Shown piece after piece: positions 47,683 through 56,313 of a stretch of 64,000 bases of DNA. The position numbers and the translations under genes were made by a program. The stretch comes from Cyanophora paradoxa (lineage: Eukaryota; Glaucocystophyceae; Cyanophorales; Cyanophoraceae), in the NCBI GenBank assembly GCA_004431415.1, contig QPMI01000491.1:62001-126000 (forward strand), given 5' to 3'. Numbering within the stretch: position 1 is the stretch's first letter; each line of letters begins with the position of its first letter. Below the pieces are notes generated by a model. The model had not been told where the DNA came from. It did no database searches and saw only the letters and a program-made list of their open reading frames with translations.

Positions 47683-48802
47683 GCGGCCCCGCTCACCGGC
47701 GCCCCGCGCCGCGGCAGGCAAGCTCTCCAAGCGGCAGATCGCGAAGGGCCTCAGCATCCTCCGGCAGATCCGGATCCTGGAGCTGGGCGAGGGCGGCCCG
47801 GCCCTCCTCGAGGGGCTCTCCAGCCTCTTCTACACCGCCGTGCCCCACGGCTTCGGTGACCGCGGGCGGGCGGGGCGTGGCCCTCCCCGTCCCCCCTCCT
47901 CACCGGGCGCCAGGCTCCGAGAGGCCGCCGGTGGTGACCGAGCTCCGCGACCGGTGGCCGGGATCGCGTCCCCGGGACTTCGTTCTCGACCGCGAGTGCG
48001 CGTACATCGCCGTCCTGGTACCCGTCCCATCCCGGCCCCTGCCGGCCCCGCCCCCGCCCCCGCCGGCGCCGCCTGATCGCGGCCGGCGCCCCGCCGCGCC
48101 CCGCAGGTGTTCGTTGCGCTTGCGCTCCGCGCGGCCGGCTCCATCGACGACGCGCAGTGCCTCCAGAAGCTCGTGCGCGCGTACCCCTCCCTCCCTCTCC
48201 CCCCGCGACCCCCTCGGAGCGGCGCCGGCCCGCGGCCGGCCGCAGGGCGAGGCGGTGGACGGTCTGCGGGGGGCGATCCCGGACTACGCGGAGACGCGCG
48301 CGGAGCGGGTCTCGTGCATGGCCGGTCTTCTCCTCATATCCGCGTGGAACTTCGGTCGGCTCGCGGGGCATGCGCGTACCCCACGCGCCCCTGCGGCTGA
48401 CATCGTATCCCTCCTCCCTCCCTCCCCCCTCCTCCCCCCCTTCGCGCAGGCATCGTGCCGGGCAATGAGCCGCCTCCCAACAGGCTCGGGCCCTTCGCTG
48501 CCGCCCTCCGCAAGCAGTCCGCCCGGGCCCGGGCCCTCGCCCCTCTACCTCTAGATCTCGTCTTGCGGCGGCGGCCGCCTGCGGCTGACACGACGGATCG
48601 CAGGGAGGGCCACGTCGTCCTCCCGGCGGTGGCCGACGTTGTCGATCGCATCTTCGCGGTGCCCGGCCCCGGCCCGCCTCCCGCTCGCAGGAGACGAGGG
48701 TTCGGCCGCCGGGCTCACGCGCGGCGCTGGCAGCCGCTGCAGGAGGAGGCGTGGAGGCTCGACGAGGCGCCGAGGAGGAGGAAGAGCCTGCCCCTGGACT
48801 AG
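46413..48802 (+). CDS. WGR and PARP-regulatory domain protein, no recognisable ART catalytic domain
   Basis: A Lys-rich N-terminal exon (KKLKNLKPKGAKKSKKSKDG) has no ATG, so a further 5' exon is likely upstream. Next come LAPAQVARTLRHAWAAPDDL and YTDGKDYYAVFLNITDI, then the WGR domain: EKQGHNKFYVMQ spliced to EERARPGKFVVYTRWGRNGL and KLFKEKFKEKTGNVFGEPFV. A PARP regulatory (helical) domain follows: PAVRGFLELVLLRAALELTL, VPVGKLSKRQIAKGLSILRQ, and LSSLFYTAVPHGFG. In PARP1/2/3 the ART domain with an HGSR/H-Y-E triad would come next. Instead the exons read VVTELRDRWPGSRPRDFVLD, EAVDGLRGAIPDYAETRAER, MAGLLLISAWNFG and EGHVVLPAVADVVDRIF. I see no HGS, GKGIYF or equivalent motif. The product may be a non-catalytic PARP relative, a fusion, or my 3' exon chain may be wrong. 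The intron at 46,825 is GC-AG. The final stop could be 48,802 or about 48,966. Confidence 0.7.
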
Positions 48803-49278
48803 GCCGGCGGGGCCTCTTGGAGCGCGAGGCGCGCGCGGGAGGCTTCAGCTCCTTTGCGGCCGGCAGCCGGCGCTCCGAAGCTCTGCAGCCGAGTCGACCG
48901 GCCGGGCGGGACGCGGCGCACGAGCTCGAGGCTCGAGCTCGTGCAACTTGGCAACTGGGCTCATGATCAGCTCGCTATATTGCGCCCGATGCTTGATGGC
49001 GTGCTGCCAAGCCTGTACCCCACCCCTCGCGGTCGGTCTGCCTTCCCCCCCTTGCCGCAAGAACTGTTACCCGGCCTCCGCGTATTTTGTATTATTTTAG
49101 AATTAGCTCCCCCCGGCCAGTCCCCCGGCCGCGGCCCCGCATAAATAGCCACTCCCGGCTCGTCCAGGCGGCGGTCCCTCTTTCAGTCGAAGTCGCGGGC
49201 CTGCAGGCTGCAGCCGACGATGTGCATGGGAGCCTGCCTCGGGATTGAAAGAAAGGGGCCTAGCCTGCGCGCGCCACC
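48803..49278. other. Intergenic between convergent genes
   Basis: The sequence becomes AT-richer after about 48,960, and I see no further exon that can be supported. It should contain the 3' ends of the WGR gene and of the NusG gene. Confidence 0.5.
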
Positions 49279-50744
49279 CTAGAACTGGAGCTGGTCGGCG
49301 CCCGGCCCGTCCCACGGGTCGCCCGCTGCAGCGTGGGAGACGTCGGCGGGGGGCGCCGCGTTCGCGTCCTTCTCGACCTGCCCGCGCCGCTCAGATCTAG
49401 AGGGCTCAGAGAGGGGGGTACAGGGGCGCGCGCACCTCGTGGGCCTCGAGGTCGACGCTGTTCTCGCGCCCGAAGATCGTCATCGTCGCCGTGATCGTCT
49501 TGCGGTCCTCCGAGATCCCCGTCACCACGCCGCTGAAGCCCTGCATCGGTCCCGACGTCGCCACGATCGCGTCCCCGACCTGTACCCAGGTCAGCGGGGG
49601 AGGGGGGGGGGGGGGGGGGGGGGGGGGGAAGGGGGCGGACCTTGACGTGCATGGGCTGGTAGTCCTCCTCGGTGACGGTCGCGCTGAGCTTCATGATGCG
49701 CTCGACGTCCGCCAGGCTCAGCGGCGCCGGCAGGTTCACCGGCTTCTTCCCCCGCCGCCGCGCGTTCGTCACCTTGCGCGCCTGCCCCACGAAGTTGATC
49801 ACGTTGGGCAGCGAGATCAGCTCCGACGCCGTCTTGTACTCCTCGTCCATCACCATCTGCAGCAGCACGTAGCCTGCGCTCGCGCGCGTGCACGCCCCGT
49901 CAGCTGCAGGCGGCGGACCGCGGGCGGCGGAGCGCACTCGGGAAGAGCTTCTGCTGCATGGTGCGCTGGCGGCCGCCGGTGTCCGAGCGGATGTACGTGC
50001 TCTTCGGGATCAGGACCTTGAAGATCTGGTCCCGCTTGTTCTTCTTCACGATGTAGTGCTCGATCGACGCCTTGACGTGCTGCAGGGGCGCCGAGGGCGC
50101 GCGTTAGGCGGATCCCCAGGCGCGAAAAAGGAAGAGCAAAGGACTGGAAGCGGGGGGGAGGCCCGGGGACGCACGTTCTCGCGGTTCGTGGCGGTCTGGA
50201 GCATGTACCACCGCGCCTTGTCGAGGTTCTTGCGGATCCGCTCGATCAGCGCCTCGTCATCGACGCCGCTCGCTGCAGCAAGAAGATCCGGGTCCTCCTC
50301 GTACACGTCATCGCCCTCCTCCTCGAGTCGCTGCGCCGCGTACGCGTCGTGCTCTTTCAGCAGCTCCTCCTCCGTCATGAGCTCGATCTCCAGGTCATCC
50401 TCGTCTATGTCAACGCCAACGACTGGCGCGTTCGTCGGATTCTCGTCCTCCTCCTCTAGATCGGCGAACTCCTTTTCGATCTCGTCGTCCTCGGGCATTG
50501 CTTTGCCCCGACCCCGCGCTAGGGCATGTACGGGCTCCGCTGCCTCACGTGCTTGCCTCCGAGGACGCTGCTGCTGTGCAGAGAAGGCGCGCAGCGAAGC
50601 GCCGAAAAATCTTGACCTACTGCTGGCCGGCATGCTAGCTGGGCGGGCCTGCGGGGTCCCAAAGGCGCTACATAGCTGTGCGGCAGCTGAAACCGGCGCC
50701 TCCGCCGCGCGGGGAGCCGCGGGCACGCCGGACGCGAACGCCAT
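49279..50744 (-). CDS. NusG-type transcription factor, probably organelle-targeted
   Basis: The protein is about 370 residues, twice bacterial NusG. Residues 1 to about 80 are Ala/Ser/Arg-rich and low in acids (LCSAFGTPQARPASMPASS), like an organelle transit region. An acidic linker follows (DEIEKEFADLEEEDENPT). The NGN domain begins KARWYMLQTATNREN, continues HVKASIEHYIVKKNKRDQIF and the family signature GGRQRTMQQKLFPSYVLLQM, then LISLPNVINFVGQARKV. The KOW domain reads VGDAIVATSGPMQGFSGVVT, then TATMTIFGRENSVDLEAHEV. A short acidic tail ends at TAG 49,281-49,279. NusG binds RNA polymerase and links elongation to termination or translation. A nuclear copy with this extension fits a plastid (or mitochondrial) polymerase partner, as known for plant plastid NusG. 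All four introns are GT-AG (GTGCGT, GTGCGC, GTCCGC, GTGCGC). It is divergent from DUS2. Confidence 0.9.
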
Positions 50745-50797
50745 AGTCGAGGGGGGGAGAAGTGACAGGGGGGGACAAAGCGGAGGTCGCGGCAGCT
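50745..50797. promoter_or_regulatory. Very short bidirectional promoter, NusG / DUS2
   Basis: Fifty-three bases separate the two inferred start codons. Both core promoters and both 5' leaders must fit here or overlap the opposite coding region. The segment is purine-rich on the plus strand (GAGGGGGGGAGAAG) with no TATA box. Confidence 0.55.
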
Positions 50798-52998
50798 ATG
50801 GAGCAGCTCGACTACCGGAACAAGGCGATACTGGCGCCGATGGTCCGCGTGGGGTGCGTGCATCGCCCCGCGCGCTGCGCGGCTGCCGGCCGCGACCCGA
50901 GCCGGCGCTGCAGGACGCTGCCGATGCGGCTTCTGTCCCTGGAGTACGGAGCAGACATAGTGTGTGCGTGCTCTCAGTCCCCGTTGGGCGCCCCGTAGCT
51001 AAGGCCTGGACCTGAGCGGCGCGACCGGGCCTCGTATGATGCCCGCGGGCCGCACGCGCCGCTGGCGCCGCGCTCCGCGTAGCAACGACCTAGGATAGCC
51101 GCGCATGCGCCTCCCTCTCTGCGCCGCGGGGCGGGCCGGGCGCGGCGCTGTGGGCTAGCTCGGGCTGGCCCCTATCCGAGCGCCGCGTCTGACGCAGCGG
51201 CGCCGCGCAGACTCCGAGGAGACGATCGATAAGAAGCTCATCGGCTGCGACCGCATCGTGAACGGTGCGCTCCGCGCCGCGCGCCGCCTGCGTGGATCGC
51301 CGATGGGCGCCCGCTCCCCGCGCGCAGAGGCGCTGAACACGGTGGACTACATACACGCGCGCATGGGGAACCACGTCGTATTCCGCACCTGTTCGCCTTC
51401 CCGGCTTCCCGGCCGCCCTCCTCCCTGAGCCCCGCGCAGCGCCGAAGGAGCGCGGCCGCGTCGTCCTGCAGCTCGGCACGGCGGACGCGGCGCTGGCTTT
51501 GAAGGCCGCCCAGGTCGTGTGCGCTCCTTTCCCGTACCCCTCGCCCCGCCCCGCCCCGCCCGGCGCTCACGCCGCGCCGCCCGCGCGCAGCGAGAAGGAC
51601 GTCGCTGCGATTGGCGCGCCCGACCGCCCCTCTCGCCTCCGTCCTCTGCGCCTTTTTGACGCTCTACCCCCCAGACATCAACATGGGCTGCCCTAAGAAG
51701 TTCTCCGTCGTGGGGGGTATGGGCTCCGCCCTCCTGTCCCAGCCCGAGACCGTCCGCGACGTGCGTCTTGTACCCCTCCGAATCCCCTTCTCGGTTCGGT
51801 TCGGTTTCGCCTCGGCCGATTTCGGTCCCCCGCCCGCAGATCGTCACGACGCTGCGGCGAAATCTCAGCGTTCCTGTAACCTGCAAGATCCGCTTGAAGG
51901 CGCGCCGCCTCCCATACCCCCCCTGCCCCACGCCCCGCCTCATCCCGCCCCCCCCCTCCCCCCCCCTCTTCCCTCCAGGATCGCCTCGCGGACACGATCG
52001 ACCTCGCGAAGCTAATCGAGGGCGCCGGCGCCGCTGTACCCCCCTCCCCTGCCTCCGTCGCGTACCCCCCTCGCCGCCCGACGCCCCCGGCAGGCGCTTG
52101 CGGTGCACGCGAGGAGGATCCCCGAGCGGCCGCGGGACCCGCCCCACCTCGACGAGCTCGCCGCCGTCTGCTCCGCCCTCTCCGTACCCGTCATCGCCAA
52201 CGGCGCGCGCTGCACCCGTACCCCCCCGTCCCCCCGCCGCCCGGCGGGCGCGGCTGACGGGGCCCGGGGGCGCCGTGCAGGGGACATCTGGAGCCTGGCG
52301 GACGCGCGGCGGGTGCGGGAGCAGACGGGGGCGGCGGCGGCGATGTTCGCGCGGGCGGCGCAGGAGAACCCGTCGTGCTTCCGGGCCGAGGGGCCCCTCC
52401 CCGGCCTCGACGTCGTCGTCGCCTACGTCAAGAAGGCCGTCGAGTGCGAGTGCGCCGCCCCGTACCCCCGCCGGCTTCTTCCCCCCCCCCCCCCCCCCCC
52501 CCGCGGGCTTCCTCCCCCCTCCTAACTTCTCCCCGGGGCAGCGCGTACTTCCAGAACACCAAGTACGTGCTCATGCCGATGCTGAGGGCGGCGTCGAAGG
52601 GGACCACGCCCCTGGCCGAGGAGGCGAGCGGGCCGCCCTCCCGCCCCCGCGCCCGCGCCGTCGATCCTTCCGTTCTGACGTTCCCCCGCAGATCTCGCAC
52701 GCGCGGTCGCTCTCGGATGTCTGCCGGGCCTTCGACCTGGAGGGGTACAGGGAGGAGTTCCAGCGGCGGCTCGCGGCGGGGCGGCCCCTCCTCGAGGAGC
52801 AGGGCGCGCCCCCGTCCCCCCCGATCAGATTCTAGTCGCCGAGTCACTCGCGATCGGTTGCTGAGCCGCGCCCGGCCCGCAGACGACACGTGCGGGGAGG
52901 TGGCGGCTGCGAAGCGGGCGCGGGTGGAGGGCGCCGAGTCGCCCGCGGCCCCGGCGGGCGCGAGGCGGCCCTCCGACAGCGCCGAGGGCGGCGGCTAG
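50798..52998 (+). CDS. DUS2: tRNA-dihydrouridine synthase 2
   Basis: This FMN enzyme reduces uridine in the tRNA D-loop to dihydrouridine. The ATG at 50,798 gives MEQLDYRNKAILAPMVRVG, then TLPMRLLSLEYGADIVYSEE and KKLIGCDRIVNEALNTVDYI. These continue RGRVVLQLGTADAALALKAA, DINMGCPKKFSVVGGMGSAL (containing the catalytic-region GCP motif), LSVPVTCKIRLK, then TIDLAKLIEGAGA with LAVHARRIPERPRDPPHLDE. ALSVPVIANG, DIWSLADARRVREQTGAAAA, MFARAAQENPSCF and YFQNTKYVLMPMLRA follow, all in family order with FMN-binding Lys/His positions kept. The C-terminal RNA-binding extension of animal DUS2 is absent. The tail EVAAAKRARVEGAESPAAPA is short and basic, ending at TAG 52,998. Splicing in frame requires GC-AG introns at 51,614, 51,900, 52,203 and probably 52,624, the others being GT-AG. 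Confidence 0.92.
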
Positions 52999-53244
52999 CG
53001 AGCCAGCGTGACCGCGTTAGGGTTATCTAGCTAGTCCACAGAAGTTTGGCAGATAGGAACCCCTATGAGACTTCCTCTCGATATCGATGGCGAAGAGCGC
53101 GCGTCCAAGGGGCCAACCTGGGCGAGCGCCGACGGGAGTACTTGTGCGCTGCAGCGGGCGGGGCTTGGGCTATCGATATCATAGTTTTTGAAGGCTACGG
53201 ACACACACTACGGAGAAGTACATGTACAGGGGCGCGCGGGGCCT

Positions 53245-53306
53245 GCAGCGGCGTTCCGCGGGGCGGGTTCCCTTGGAGGGTATTCCCCGCCTCGCATCAA
53301 GTGTCG
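53245..53306 (-). promoter_or_regulatory. SECIS-like hairpin in the selenoprotein K 3' UTR
   Basis: On the minus strand, 153-200 bases after the SelK stop codon, the order is TTGAT (5' quartet UGA), an 11-base helix strand GCGAGGCGGGG, an unpaired AA, a small hairpin (ACCCTCCAAGGGA), the returning strand CCCGCCCCGC, and GGAA (3' quartet GA). This is the SECIS form-2 layout, with the UGA to AA spacing of 11 bases typical of the element. The base before UGA is U instead of the usual A or G, so function needs a test. Confidence 0.6.
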
Positions 53307-53455
53307 CTCGCTCGCGGAGCGTAGCGAGCGAAGCTGCGGTGGCCCGCGGTGGGCGGCTAGCGCCGCCCTCGGCCCCGGGGCTCGAGGATGGCGCGTGCGG
53401 AGTGGCGGGCTTGAAGCCCGCACTCAGACGCTCGCGCCGGATCGAGTCCCGGGGC

Positions 53456-54006
53456 TTACCGGGCTCATCCGCCCCCCTGCAGGGCGGTGTGAGGGCCTGG
53501 GGCGCGCACTCGCGCGCGGGAGAGACAGAGGGCAGCGCGAACCATTCCCGGCGGGCAGTTCTGTGCGGCGCCGAGCCCCTTCATCGTTCCTAGCCTCATT
53601 CCTGGCCTCCCGTTACCGCCGCCGCCACCGCCACCACCACCGCCGCCGCCGCCGCTCTTTCGCCTTGAGGTCGGCGCGCGGATCAGGACGGCCGCGCACG
53701 GGGGTAAGGAAGACTGGAAGGATGTAAGTCTATCGTTCGCATCCCCTCGCACGGCCTAGCTAGTGCTCCAGCGATGCGCGGCGAGTGATGACGTAGCAGG
53801 GCGCACCGCAGCGCGTCGGGGTCGACGCTGGGGTTGATGAAGGTGGAAACGAGCAGCTGCCTGCAAGAGCGGGTGAGAGACGCGAGCGGCGCTGCGCAGG
53901 GCGGGGCTGACAGGAACGCGACGAAGGCCCAGAACCAGCCGATGAGGATGCCCACACCGAACGGGCGCTTCCGTTTCAGGTCGCCAGAACCACTTATGTA
54001 GGCCAT
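53456..54006 (-). CDS. SELENOK: Selenoprotein K, with in-frame TGA for selenocysteine
   Basis: This small ER membrane protein of the SelK/SelG family works in ER-associated degradation and in a palmitoyltransferase complex in animals. Exon 1 (from 54,006) reads MAYISGSGDLKRKRPFGVG, then the membrane segment ILIGWFWAFVAFL, matching the family pattern (M-x-YIS-G, one TM rich in W/F). Exon 2 has QLLVSTFINPSVDPDALR. Exon 3 has RRKS, 13 glycines, NGRPGMRLGTMKGLG and NCPPGM. The last exon is GGG-TGA-AR then TAA (53,458-53,456), so the protein ends GGG-Sec-Ala-Arg, like the GG-Sec-Gly-Arg end of animal SelK. Sec is at about residue 94 of 96. Introns are GTCAGC...GCAG, GTGCGC...CAAG and a 66-base GTTCGC...GCAG. 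Without the last one the frame would still stay open. The poly-Gly/Arg cytosolic tail resembles insect SelG. An ordinary annotation would stop at TGA 53,467-53,465 or miss the gene. Confidence 0.85.
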
Positions 54007-54294
54007 GGCGGGCCCGGATGAGCACGGCTAGGCCAGCCACGCCTCGATCCTCCCCCCCCCCCCCCCCCTCGTTCGCCTGTGTACGCGGCACGGTCCTCGT
54101 ATCCAGCGGCTCGTGTAAAGGTGCGCTGCTCGCGCTACATTCTCCAACGCCCTGCATTGCAATTTCAATTGCTAACGTATACATTCCAAGAGGTGCACCG
54201 TGTCTGGCCGCGAGAGCTTGGTTAACGCGTTGATCTAGATGTGAAAGAATTCGACGTCGAAGGAAGGCGAGGTGTGAAGTCACCGCCTTGACGT
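54007..54294. promoter_or_regulatory. Divergent intergenic region, SelK / unknown gene
   Basis: This is a 288-base spacer between two divergent start codons. It includes a poly-C run at 54,050-54,068 and is otherwise unremarkable. It presumably carries both promoters. Confidence 0.45.
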
Positions 54295-55303
54295 ATGCTG
54301 TTGGGAATATCGTTTCTCACGTTCATTCCGCGTGCTTGCCAGCTGCAGGCCGCAGACCCGTTCGTGAGCATGGCAGTCGTACCCGAAGAAGTCGCCGCGG
54401 CTCTTCAAGGGCAGCCCGTGCCGCCCGAAGTGCATGACGGCGATGAGTACGGAGACTCTTTCGTTTGGGTCGAGTTCAATGCCGACGCTGTCTCCGCGAG
54501 GCGCAACACTGCCGGCTTCCCTCACGTGATTCCGCCGGACCCCAAGCAGGCGCTCGCCAGCGCCTTTGCTCAAAACGGCGGTCGGCCTTTCCTGTATCCG
54601 GACGGAACGACTTCGACGGCCGCATTCAGATTTAACACAGAACAAGATGCCGAGGTGTGCAGTTGCAGGATCCTACGTGTGGCACTGCACACAGGCATTC
54701 AGGCCGCTGCAGAATGCCCTTGCGCGGATTTATGAAGACCAGACACTCAGCTGGGCCCGAAAGGCAGCTGGAGTTCCCGACGTCGCAAGAGTCATTGAGT
54801 TTTCAGCAGGTTCTTATCCTACTAAAGCCTGATGCAATTGCAGTTGATCCTGTCATGCTGATGCTTTCTTGTTTCCGCTGTGCAGTTCGTAATGGAGAGC
54901 CCAAGGCTATCACCAAATTCGTGCCGTTCAACCTTCTGCCCGCCTGAGTACTAGTAATAGATCACGGGTGAAGACCAGATCCTGTGCTTCTCGGACATCG
55001 ATATCCCCTCCCATGGCCACACGCGTTTATTCGGTAGGGAGCAGTAGTACAACATCCCTCCCTACCTTCTTTAATTTGTTTGCCATTTATGAATTCTCGA
55101 AGCACAGAGTCGTGCATTTTCGTCACACGCGTAGGGCGGGGCGCCCCCCCCCCCCCCCCCCCCCCCCCCTCGTGGATCCGGATGAGCCAGTGGAGGACCG
55201 GAGGGCGTTGCAAATTGACGAGCGTCGCCGCCGCCCCGCGCTCCTCGAGCTCGCCGGCCTCGGCGGCCGACGGCTCGCCGGCCTCCCGCTCGCACGCAAA
55301 TGA
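54295..55303 (+). CDS. Small protein of unknown family, possible signal peptide
   Basis: I do not recognise this gene. The ATG at 54,295 gives MLLGISFLTFIPRACQLQAA, which could be a weak signal peptide; an internal ATG at 54,370 is the alternative start. The body is VVPEEVAAALQGQPVPPEVH, EYGDSFVWVEFNADAVSARR, FPHVIPPDPKQALASAFAQN and FLYPDGTTSTAAFRFNTEQD. It splices to NALARIYEDQTLSWARKAAG and VPDVARVIEFSA, then VRNGEPKAITKF. One reading stops at 54,947. I prefer a 41-base intron (GTGCCG...AATAG) leading to ITGEDQILCFSDIDIPSHGH and ESCIFVTR. Another intron with the poly-C tract at 55,141-55,168 then leads to PVEDRRALQIDERRRRPALL and a TGA at 55,303. The C-rich tract on the plus strand supports a plus-strand intron there. 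The 3' half is uncertain. Confidence 0.5.
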
Positions 55304-56313
55304 AAGAGCCGGACGTCGACGGCGCCGGCACCGGAGGCCGCCTAGAGGTGCACGTGCAGCCAGCGCGCGGGCGGTTGCCCCGCCGCCGGGAGGAGGATCA
55401 GGTATCGCGCGCCCGCCACGCCGCCGCCGCCGCGGCCGCCGCCCGCACGCGCTCCGCCCCGAAGACCGCGCGCCGCCAGGTGCGCCCCGAGCCGCGCGGC
55501 GGCGGCGGCGGACGGCGGGGCGGGGCCGGCGGGGGCCGGGCCCGGCGGGCGGGCCGGGGCGAGGGCGGGGCGAGGCCAGGGGGCGGCGCGGGGCGGGAGG
55601 CCTAGGGCGGCGAGCGCTAGCGGGCCTAGGCCTAGGGCGGGGCGCCGGCGGCGGTGGGCGAGGGAGACAAGCCTAAGCTTAAGCCGCGCGACGTCTGCCG
55701 CGTCGCAGAGGGCCGCCGCGGGCCCCTCCGCCGCCGCGCCGCCCCGCGCGATCGCGCCACGGCGCCGGCCGCGCGCGCCGGCGCCGCCTCGAGCTCCCGC
55801 ACGTGCACCGTGAGCGTCGCCCGCGCGCGCCCGCTCTGCGAGCCGCCGCGTCGCCCGCCGCCGGGCGCCCCGGCGTGCGCCGCGGCGGCGCGCGCCCTTG
55901 CCGCATGCGCAGGCGCGCGGGCGGCCGCGGCCGCGGGCTTCGATTCGAATTCGTCGACGCTTGCGCATGCATGAGCTCAAGCTCAGCGGCTAGCGCTGCT
56001 ATATATAGCTGGTTATAGCGTCGCCGGCGTCGTGCCCGCGGCGCCGGCGTCGTGCACGGTGGCCGCGGAAGGCTCCACCGGGTCCACCCCCCCTCCCGGG
56101 TACAGTCATCGAGCGGACGTTCCACGGGCCTGGGCCGCCGTGCCGGTGAGTCTTCGGTTACTGTGCTCGGAAGAAAGCGCGGCTCGGTGCGGTGCAACTC
56201 GCACAGTCGGCACGGCACTTTGACCTTTCGACCCGAAGCCCACACGGCGCGTCCTGATGCTAGCGCCAGGTCACGATCCTTGTAGCGGATGTGGTGAGGT
56301 GCGAAGCAGGACG
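55304..56313. other. Unresolved GC-rich segment upstream of the Pumilio gene
   Basis: Long frames are open on both strands (for example plus GDKPKLKPRDVCRVAEGRRG near 55,660 and minus ALCDAADVARLKLRLVSLAH near 55,700), mostly because the DNA is very GC-rich and stop-poor. Composition is Ala/Arg/Gly/Pro with no family match. Splice-like sites occur on both strands, so I could not choose. A short TATATATAGC stretch at 56,000-56,010 and less biased sequence to 56,313 may be the Pumilio promoter and leader. Confidence 0.35.

Noticed and set aside
52999-53040. TTAGGGTT near 53,018, resembling telomere repeat
   Set aside because: It is a single copy in an intergenic gap and is expected by chance.
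53395-53460. Possible tRNA-Ser-like fold on the plus strand (GCGGG-CTTGAAG-CCCGC arm and ATCGAGT loop)
   Set aside because: The T-arm stem does not pair beyond two bases and no acceptor stem closes. The sequence is better explained as the 3' UTR of the selenoprotein K gene on the other strand.
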